NCBI GenBank assembly: GCA_030674155.1
Contig: CM060323.1
Span: forward strand, 4,208,804-4,272,803
From: Stramonita haemastoma
Taxonomy: Eukaryota > Mollusca > Gastropoda > Neogastropoda > Muricidae
DNA: 64,000 nt
Direction of reading: 5' to 3'
The notes under the pieces were generated by a model that saw only the letters and a program-made list of their open reading frames with translations, searched no databases and was not told the origin of the DNA. This document shows positions 55,198 through 64,000 of this stretch, in pieces. A program made the translations under genes and the position numbers. The first letter of the stretch is position 1, and each line of letters starts with the position of its first letter.

Positions 55198-55912
55198 TTG
55201 TTGAAGAGTGGTGGTGGAAGGGGGCTGGGTTTGTTTTTTGGGGGGGAGGTTGTATACTGTAGGAAAGCAGTCTGCATTGTAAGGTAAAGGTTTGGATCAT
55301 AAACACTGCATTGCAATATGATTCCGTGCAATACAACATTCAATACAATACATTACAATGTAATACAACATGCACGAGTTTCTCTATTCAGTGATTGACT
55401 CTGTGTATTACTCCACTTCCTCTTTGACTTTTTCATTTGGAGTGATGGGTGTTTGTAGCCTGTAGCCAAGGGTTTGATACTGTCCAGGGTTTGGGAGTCA
55501 TTACCACTCCACAGCTGTGGATCTGTGCACCCTCCCTCTGTTACTTTCTGCATTTGGTCCAGAAAGAATGCAATATACAGGAATATGCTTTTGTTTATGG
55601 TGACATTGCTGTTTAACTCGAGTCCTGATTTCTTGATGAGGTAACTGGCTGATCTTTTCTGCTAACACACTCAGCCAGACAGCCTGTCTGTCTGTCTGTC
55701 ACCTGACAGACTGCAGTGAAGAGGGATGACTGGCACCACTTCCCTGTGTTCAGACTGGCCCGTCTGACATTGCAGGCTTATTGGCCCTGGTGATGGTTGG
55801 AGTCTGAAGTTTGAATCCCAATCTGTCTTCATTGGTTTTCCTTTGTCTTCTAGTTTGCTTGCAGAAAGTCCTGTTTGGGAAAGGGGGGGGGGGGGGGTAG
55901 TAGAAGTGTTGC

Positions 55913-55945
<33 letters not shown>

Positions 55946-56120
55946 TATATTGGACTATTTGCTAGTGAGTGATGGATGTAGTGGTGGAGATTAGGCAGTG
56001 ATGTGTCGGGGGGGGGGGGGGGGGGGGGTTCTAGCTAACTGAAGACAGCAGTGATGAGTTTGTGGGTATGCTGTATAGGACTGCCTGAACAAGTCCTGGT
56101 GTAGCTCTGAACCTAAGCAG

Positions 56121-56157
<37 letters not shown>

Positions 56158-56226
56158 TTGTGGCCCTCCTCTTAGCTCTCCTGTTCACACACACACACAC
56201 CAAGGCGAGAGGTCTGCAGTAACAAG

Positions 56227-56232
56227 TTTATT
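56227..56232 (-). terminator. Possible poly(A) signal on the - strand
   Basis: AATAAA on the - strand in unique sequence (GTTAATAAACTTGTTAC). It could end a - strand transcript coming from beyond the window. No exon supports this. Confidence 0.15.
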
Positions 56233-56387
56233 AACACAGTGTAACAATCTTCTCTGCAGGGACTAATATACAATGGCATGAAGTGTCGCAATCGTTATTA
56301 ATATTGGATAAGAAGACGTTGTGTTGCATTCTTTAGTGTTCATTGCTGTTGTCACCTTCACATCCATCCTCCTCTCTTACACTTTCT

Positions 56388-56424
<37 letters not shown>

Positions 56425-57584
56425 CTCTAAGCAGAAGAAACAACAAACAATGTTGGACATACTTACACACACTTCAGCGCTAGACAGAAAAAAGACACAA
56501 TTATAAAATCAAGGGTTACTGGCTCTATTACTGTCAACAACAGGGAAGTGAGGGGTGGTATGGGGCAACTCGGATGTTTTGTGGTTCTCCTCACCAGTTA
56601 ATTCCATCATCCATGTGAATAATGCCACTTCAGCTGAGTTTTTTTTTTTCAGTTTTGTCTGAGTTGATCTTTCCTTAAATTATCTTGACAGATTTCTTTA
56701 TTTTGGAGTATACTTCTGACTGAATTTGCTTTGATAATGTTCGTGTGTTTGGGGGGGGGGGGGGGGGGGTATAGACCAACATGCCCTGGTAGGTATGGAT
56801 GACAAAACCAAACACATGCATACTGGAGTCCTGTGCATACTGGTGGTGTGTTTAGACACTTGCACAAAATTCCCACCAATGGTAAACATTAAGTTCTATC
56901 TGAAGAACAAGAAACACAGAGGTTCTCTCACTAACATCATCCAAAAAAACCCTAACAACCTTTCCAAATAATTTGGTTCAGAGATTCTTTCAGTTTAATC
57001 AGAGAGTTGTTTCACTTTGTAGTTCTGGTAGCTTTAAAAGACTCTGTGATGTTGAGATTGGTGAGAATAACACAAGATGATGAAGTATTTTCCCTTTAGT
57101 GGGGGAGGATGATATGGTAACTAGGAATATCACACTCTTTTACATAGCAGAACCAAAGCTAACATCAACAACATTAAAACATTCCAACATTTTTTGTGAC
57201 ACGTCAATCTTCCACACACAAAATATTTTGATAATTTACAAAGTGGGGGGGGGGGGGGGGGGGGTCTATCACCTACCGAACAACAGGGCAGAACTTTTTT
57301 TTCTCCTGTCTGCACTTAATAATCATAATCTATTTGATTGTGGTCAAGTTTTTGATATAAATCTTCTGATGACTGCTCTGTTGTTGCCTCAGGTTTTTTT
57401 GTGTGTTTTTTATGATAAATGCCACACAAGATCTTTATCTGAGAGACTAGCTCCCACAGCACTTGCAGTCTAGCGGAAAATAGTTTGGTTTTAGACGAGA
57501 TTCAAACCTAGGACCTCTCACTTTCTCATTTTGTCAGAGTAATTTTCTGGCCTGTTACCGATTAATTGCTGCTGCATTCCTGTT

Positions 57585-57794
57585 TTGAAAAGGCTTTGGC
57601 TGGTTATAAGATCCCTACCTTTAGTTCACCAGATGCCAAGACAGAACCACAACTTCAAGGGACTGAAGTTGAACAGTCTTCATCACTTAGCCACAGTGTC
57701 CATCGACACTGGATTCAACATTGCTTGTTCTGAGGAGGATGTGTACCATAAGTTGCCCAAGTGCAACTCGCCGCTTACTCAAAAATTCAATTGA
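57585..57794 (+). other. Isolated open frame, not supported
   Basis: Two overlapping frames are open over ~200 bp of non-repetitive sequence. One reads MKRLWLVIRSLPLVHQMPRQ onward. The other contains YKIPTFSSPDAKTEPQLQG. Neither matches a family I know, and clear splice sites are lacking. Confidence 0.15.
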
Positions 57795-58082
57795 GGTAGA
57801 GTGTTGTCATTTATGACTTTTTTCTCTCTGAAATATCTTTTCTACATCCTATTGCTCACTCTTGTAGGATACCAAGCCCCTTTCCTTTCCCCATACCTCT
57901 TTAGACAGTAGGAGAGGGAGGGGAGGGAGAAGAGGTGGGGGGGGGGGGGAAGGAGTAAGGAAAGAAATACAAATATTAACTCTTTAAGGGGGGAGGACTA
58001 GATGGATGTGGATGCAGACAGACATGGACAGGTTCAACATGGATGAAAACGGTCACTGTCTGGTTCAGTGGGGAAAAGCAGA

Positions 58083-59955
58083 GATAGGAGGGGGGGGGGG
58101 GGGGGGGGGGGGAGAGGAGCAGAGATAAGAAGGGGGGGGAAGGAGAGGAGAGGAGCAGAGATAAGAAGAGAAGAGCAGAGATAAAAAGGGGGGGAGAGGA
58201 GATAAGAATGGGGGGGAGAATAAGAAGGGGGGGAGGGGGAGAGGAGATAAGAATGGAGGAGAGGAGATAAGAATGGGGGAGAGGAGAGGAGAGAAGAATG
58301 GGGGGGAGGAGAGGAGAGAAGAATGGGGGGGAGGAGAGGAGAGAAGAATGGGGGGGAGGAGAGGAGAGAAGAATGGGGGGGAGGAGAGGAGAGAAGAATG
58401 GGGGGGAGGAGAGGAGAGAAGAATGGGGGGGAGGAAAGGAGAGGAGAGAAGAATGGGGGGGGAGAGGAGAGAAGAATTGGGAGAGGAGAGGAGATAAGAA
58501 TTGGGAGAGGAGATAAGAATGGGGGGGGAGGAGAGAGGAGCAGAGGGGGGAAGAAAAAAAGAGCAGAGGTTAAAAAAAAAAAAAAAAAGACAAAGCCTCT
58601 TCCCCTCTCCCTCTCTACTTCCACTACCTCTGCTCCTCTCCCCCTACCTCTGCTCCTCTCCCCCTACCTCTACCCCCTACCTCTACCCCCTACCTCTGCT
58701 CCTCTCCCCTCTCCCCAACCTCTGCTCCTCTCCCCTACCCCTGCTCCTCTACCCTCCTACCCTGCTCCTCTCTCCCCTACCTCTGCTCCTCTCCCCCTCC
58801 CTCCTCCTCTCCCCCTCCCCCTGCTCCTCTCCCCCTCCCCCTGCTCCTCTCCCCCTCTCCCCCTGCTCCTCTCCCCTACCCCTGCTCCTCTCCCCCTCCC
58901 CCCTGCTCCTCTCCCCCTCCCCCTGCTCCTCTCCCCTCCCCCTGCTCCTCTCCCCCTACCCCTGCTCCTCTCCCCCTACCCCTGCTCCTCTCCCCTCCCC
59001 CTGCTCCTCTCCCCTCCCCTGCTCCTCTCCCCCTCCCCCTGCTCCTCTCCCCCTACCCCTGCTCCTCTCCCCTACCTCTGCTCCTCTCCCCTACCTATAC
59101 TCTACCTCTGCTCCTCTCCCCTACCTATACTCTACCTCTGCTCCTCTCCCCTACCTCTGCTCCTCTCCCCTAACCCCCTACCCCTGCTCCTCTCCCCTAC
59201 CCCTACCCCCCTACCCCTCTCCCTACCTCTACCTCTCTCCCCTACCTCTACCCTCCTACCCCTGCTCCATCAGAGGTGGAGGGGAGAGGAGAAGAGATAA
59301 GAAAGGGGGGGGGGGGGGGGGGAAGAAAGGCTCTGCTCCTCTCCCCTCCACCTCTGATGGGAGGAGCAGAACCTTTGTCCCCCCCCCCCTTCTTATCTCT
59401 GCTCCCCTCCCTCCCCAACAGAGGGGAAGGGGAGAGGAGCAGAGACAAGAAAGGGGAGGGGGGGGGGAGAAACAAAGGCCCCCCCCCCCCCTTAGTAGTA
59501 AAGCCTGTGCTCTTCATGAACTTTCCCCCTATCAGAGGGGGAGAGGAGCAGAGACAAGAAAGGGGGTTGGGAGACGAAGGCCCTTCCCCTACTCCCCCCC
59601 TCTACCTCTAATGAGAGGAGCAGAGCCTTTGTCTCTCTTACCCCCCCCCCCCCCTTTCTTGTCTCTGCTCCTCTCCTTCCCCTCCCCCCCTCTAATGAGA
59701 GGAGCAGAGCCTTTGTCTCCCCCCCCCCCCCTTTCTTGTCTCTGCTCCTCTCCTCTCCCTCCCCATCAGGAGGGGGAGAGAAGAGGAGCAGAGACAAGAA
59801 AGGGGGGTGGAGAAAGAGAAAGGCTCTGCTCCTCTCCCCTGCCCCCCTCTGAAGGGGAGGGAAGAGGAGCAGAGATAAGAAGAGGGGGGGGGGGGAAGAC
59901 AAAGGCTCCTTCCCCTTCTCCTCCCCTCCCCCCCCCCCCCCCCCCCCTTTAGTAG
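58083..59955. repeat. Purine/pyrimidine satellite with strand switches
   Basis: 58083-58590 is purine on the + strand, including a regular 25-bp unit (GGGGGGAGGAGAGGAGAGAA plus GAATG) at 58290-58440. 58595-59275 is the pyrimidine unit CTGCTCCTCTCCCCCTACC. 59276-59955 alternates between the two as short inverted pairs such as GAGGAGCAGAGACAAGAAAG and CTTTCTTGTCTCTGCTCCTC. A spacer TAGTAGTAAAGCCTGTGCTC recurs at 59494 and 59950. Long open frames (up to 483 residues) are artefacts. Confidence 0.9.
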
Positions 59956-59989
59956 TAAAGCCTGTGCTCTTCATGAAATGTGAATACTA

Positions 59990-59995
59990 AATAAA
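59990..59995 (+). terminator. AATAAA motif after the satellite
   Basis: AATAAA sits 20 bp after a CTTCATGAAATG motif in unique sequence. It could be a + strand poly(A) signal, but no transcript is evident. Confidence 0.15.
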
Positions 59996-59999
59996 GTGA

Positions 60000-61388
60000 C
60001 CTATGAACTTCTCTGGCTAGTTCCATGTTGCATTCTGTTTGGCTGAAGACTGAGTGGATTGATATCAGGGAGGGGGTGGTTCACCTGTCACCCCCCCCCT
60101 CTCTACCCCCATTTCTGTCTATCCTCTTCAATCAGTGGCCTAAAAACTTTAAAATACCAAGAGGGGGGGGGGGTTTGCAGAACTGTCCTCGCACACCCTA
60201 AGGGGATGACGTGCTTTGGTTGGGTGTCCTGAAAGCTAGGTATGTGGTATACAAGTGATTGGTGCACTATCCCCCAATCAATGCACAAAAAGTAATACAT
60301 ACACATATATATATACATATCATATGGGGTGGAAAAACATCTCAACATACATCAACAAACAAAAAAGAAAGACATTGCAACATGAAGAAAAATAATTTCC
60401 CAGAGCATGAGAAATTTCAAAAAAAAAAAAAGATCTGCCATGAACACAGTTCTTAACAATGATTTTTACAACAACAACAAAAATCCCCATTTAGCACTCA
60501 GAAGCAATAGATGGCATATCTCCACCATCCTAAACAAGGCCAAATTCAAGCCTTCCTCACCACGACAGAAAACACCACCTTTCTCCCTCCCCTTCCCTCT
60601 TTAAAAACCAAAAAATCTGACATTACAGGCATATATGGCATTGGCAGAAACATCCACAGAAAATACTGATACATTTTTGGTTTGGTTTTCCACACAGTGC
60701 TGGATATTTGTTTTGTTTTTTAAAATAACATCAAAAAGAGGTGAGGGTGGTGGAGGGGGCTCGATTGCTAATAATATGTACAACTTGTCGATATATACAG
60801 ACTGTGGAAAACCCTCGGATCAGAAAATATTGGGACTTGGTAACCAAACAATAAAACCAATGAGAACTTTGAAGGGACAGCCTAGTTCACATTCACGACT
60901 TTTTTTTCCCTCCAATATTGGAGTATGAAAACCTGTAACAACAGCAGAAAATGGATATGTGCTCTGTGAAGAAAAATGTGTACAGCCTTACAAGATGCAC
61001 AGATATGTCCAGAAAAGTGCTGATTATATATATATATATACATAAATCTGTAAGCTGCAGACATATACATACAAAATGCTCAAAAATGTACAGCCTGGAA
61101 TAATAATAAGTTAATATCAAAGTGTACAGCAGGTTGTAATACTATATGTGGGGAACACTCTATTACACACACAAAAATAGACTCCTCTCATTCAGTACTG
61201 AAGTGGCAGCACAGTCTGTCTCTGTGACAAGGCTGTGGGGTAAAAGACAGACAGGGTCTGAACTCTGAACTGTGAACAACAACACACAGGCACGGTGTGG
61301 TTCCCTGTTTCTACACAGCCGCGGTGAACAAGACACCACGACTCTATCACAACATCAAAAACCCATTCAACACTACATATACATATTG

Positions 61389-61421
<33 letters not shown>

Positions 61422-61900
61422 TATTATATTATATGTATATCATCCATCTCCATCGGGCATCCTTCTGCATGTCGTCAGTGTATGACACCTTAGCTGCCAA
61501 CCTCAGTCAAAAAAGCGGTATCAGTTCACAAAACGTGAGAAAGGGGAGTGGGGGGAGGGGGGCACAGAATATCATTTCCAAATTTTGTAAAATGAGAGAT
61601 TCTCATCTCCTCACTCCATGTGCTGTAACTGCTTTTCAACCAGGGAAAAATTTAGAGATAAGCAATGTTACCATTTTCTTCAGCCTTGATGATTTTTTTT
61701 TTTTTTTAAACTTGTCGGACATATTAGCCATGAATTTCTGCAGCTGCTGCCATCATGCATTTCTCTTTGAGAAGAAGTCGAGTTAAAAATATTTTTCCAG
61801 TGTTTTTTTAATTTTATTTTAATGTTTCATTTTGTAGGGCTCATGTCATACAATAACCCTGGACTTTTCCCTTTCCTCCTCGAGGAGTTGGGGGCACTGC
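60000..61900. other. AT-rich region without a supportable gene
   Basis: It contains AT tracts at 61025-61040 and 61389-61430, several A/T homopolymers and no exon-like open frames. It could be a 3' UTR of a - strand gene beyond the window, but only the lack of coding signal suggests this. Confidence 0.4.
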
Positions 61901-61904
61901 ACTT

Positions 61905-62195
61905 TTTTTTTTTTTCAGGCAATATGTCAGTCCATCCCTCGTCAGGTAGCAGGGTGCATGCTGGGAATGTTCCTGCCACCAGCCACAGCTGGCCTACCCT
62001 GCTACAAAAGGAAGGTGCTGGGCTTTGAACTCATGTGCATGGTGTTCGGAGAAAACGGCATCCTGTCACGAGTGGAGAAGTTATCAATGTAAACTGTCAA
62101 TGAAAAACTGTCTTAGTTGAAAATCAAACCCACATCCTGACTTACATCAGATCACAAGTCTGATGTTTAAACCACTGGGCTATGCTGCCCCTCTC
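61905..62195 (-). repeat. tRNA-headed SINE (family H)
   Basis: Read on the - strand, the head is GCATAGCCCAGTGGTTTAAA (box A) with a weaker box B GTGGGTTTGATTTTC. A body with CCCAGCATGCACCCTGCTAC and an A-run end follow. Blocks recur in decayed form near 9940-10090. Confidence 0.6.
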
Positions 62196-62199
62196 AAGA

Positions 62200-64000
62200 G
62201 TGGAAACTTTGGACCCAAAACAAATCAACACACTTGTTTCTCTCCAGCTACATTTTCTCCTCCCTCCACCCCCCCCCCCCCCCCCCCTTTCAAAACTTCT
62301 GAAATTTAGATACTATTTTTTAATCTAAAATGTGCTCTGTAAAAATAGAGAAAATTCATATGGACTGGCAGCTATGGTCCATAAGCTGATGACACCAAGA
62401 GGATAGCAGCAGGTTCACACACCCCAGATTTCAACCTCCTGAGCACAAGCCACAATCCTCCTACCTCTTCTCCTGATGACACACATTTCTGACTTCTGCA
62501 TAGTGACCACAATCTACTGTTATCAGACAACATCATTTCCAAGGCATAATGTACAATATCACATCTCAATTATGTACTCAAAAATCTCTAATCTTTATAT
62601 ATTTCTTTGCCTATGCTAAGCCAGGCATGCATGTCTGAAAGTGAATGTGCACACGCGCAAGTGTGTGCATGTAGAAGTGAAGCTGTTCTTACTTTACATT
62701 TTATTGCTTTTTTTAATTTTTGCGTTTTCACACACACATCTCCCTTACAGCAATGCATGTGTGCAGCCATAGCACAACAGGAACAGCTGATCATTTTGTC
62801 ACACTGCCGTCACTGGCAATCTTGTCACTCGCCATCATATAACACATCAGTCACTACTTATCACAAAATCCAATCACATTCCCTATGAAGTTTCACATCA
62901 ACACCATCCATGCTAATGGCAACATCTATCAGTACCACATCATCTACAATGCAGTGGTTATACACATGCAGCAACTACTACTTTCGGAAGCAGTTGGACT
63001 TTTTTTTCACAACAAAATTAGAGACTTTTTTTCCAGCTTTCATTTTTTATCTTGATAGGTTGGTAGTTCATGTTTGAACAAACAAATAAAACCCCAAACC
63101 ATGTCTTAAATTGATATAGACATGGAACCTTCTTAGTTGATACTTCATATTTGAACAAACAAACAAAAAGCATGTCAAATTGATTTAGACAGAGAACACT
63201 CAGTTGTTATTTATGCTTGAACAAACAAAAACTAAACCATGCTTTACGTTTATTTAGACGCATAGCCCTCTTGAACACTCTAGTGTCAATCGTAGCAAAA
63301 CTTGCTAGCTTCTTCCAGAAACGTGTTGTTGTCAGTTTTTAACTCTACTTTGGATTCACATGCCTCCAAAGATTAACTGATGATGCACTGATTGTTTTTG
63401 ATTTCTCCTTGATAGTGCATAAGTTTGTACACTTAAAAAACAAGCATGACGTTAAAAACTTCTTTTCTTAATCTTAAACTTTGCAAAAACCCATGCTGAT
63501 GCATAAAAGGCCTACAGTTCCAAACTTTTAAAATTTTTGCAAACCGTTCTCTCTGGCTCTTTTAACTCCAAAAGGAGTCCATGGGGCACTTCTAAAACTT
63601 TCACGCTTAGTACCCTGGACAAACTGAAGCTGGTATAACCCATTCTTCACCAGGTCAATACTGTGCATCATCCATACTATCATCAGATATGGCTGGTTTC
63701 TACAAAAGATAGGTTTTTAAACATTTGTTTCATCTGACAACTGATGGGGGATTGAGAATGAAACCAGTGTCAACTCTTGGGGGAAAATCCTGAGGACTTC
63801 AGGTCAAATAAGCAACAACAGCAAAAACTTAAATCATTTAGCACTTCAAAGCTTTCTCAGATAATATTGCCTTCATGTCACAGACCATCTGAAAATCTTG
63901 CAATTTGTTTTTTCATATTCATATTCCATCATTAATAATGTATTGTTTTACATCTACTGTGTCCTTTTGAAACATTTACCCCCCAAAAAACAATCATTCC
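62200..64000. other. AT-rich sequence, nothing distinctive
   Basis: There is a C run at 62269-62287 and a degenerate ~65-bp repeat (TTGAACAAACAAA then CATGTC(A)AATTGAT) at 63070-63245. No coding exon is visible on either strand. Confidence 0.5.

Noticed and set aside
58323..59952. 325- and 483-residue open frames
   Set aside because: They cross the purine and pyrimidine satellite and change composition at the strand switch, so they are not protein-like.

Overview
This is a metazoan nuclear genome window with spliced genes, long introns full of SINEs and microsatellites, and GC-rich third codon positions. The HDAC3 and CWC27 sequences look invertebrate. Together with the several tRNA-headed SINE families and very long (TG)n/(TC)n tracts, this suggests a lophotrochozoan, most likely a gastropod mollusc. 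The taxon is an inference.

Layout. (1) 1.3-5.0 kb, + strand: the 3' end of a gene I do not recognise. One internal exon and a Pro/His/Ser-rich terminal exon are visible, followed by a 3' UTR holding a foldback element and long TC tracts, with an AATAAA at 5003. (2) 5.0-12.1 kb: repeat-filled intergenic DNA. (3) 12.1-28.3 kb, - strand: a complete histone deacetylase 3 gene with 14 coding exons and a long 3' UTR. (4) 28.27-28.51 kb: a 237-bp gap between divergent start codons, a likely shared promoter with an ETS-type site. (5) 28.5-48.8 kb, + strand: a complete CWC27 gene (spliceosome-associated cyclophilin-like protein) with 11 coding exons and an unusually long Lys/Glu-rich exon. (6) 48.8-53.7 kb: 3' flank and SINEs, with one weak exon candidate at 51.1 kb. 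(7) 53.7-60.0 kb: two related polypyrimidine/polypurine satellite blocks that switch strand. (8) 60-64 kb: AT-rich DNA with no gene I can support.

The two recognised genes act in different processes. HDAC3 is the catalytic subunit of NCoR/SMRT co-repressor complexes. CWC27 joins the activated spliceosome. Nothing beyond the shared promoter links them.

Several coding exons carry single-base indels relative to the family reading frame: HDAC3 exons 5, 11 and 13, CWC27 exons 4 and 8, and the last exon of the first gene. Splice sites and intron phases elsewhere are perfect. The simplest reading is residual indel errors in a long-read assembly, worst beside microsatellites, not gene decay.

The non-coding part is the most unusual. 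It holds five copies of a SINE that joins a tRNA-like head to a clear 5S rRNA segment; three copies of an approximately 830-bp tRNA-headed element, two of them forming a large inverted repeat in one CWC27 intron; a separate approximately 350-bp palindrome in the same intron; foldback elements; and tandem arrays that run into three CWC27 splice acceptors.
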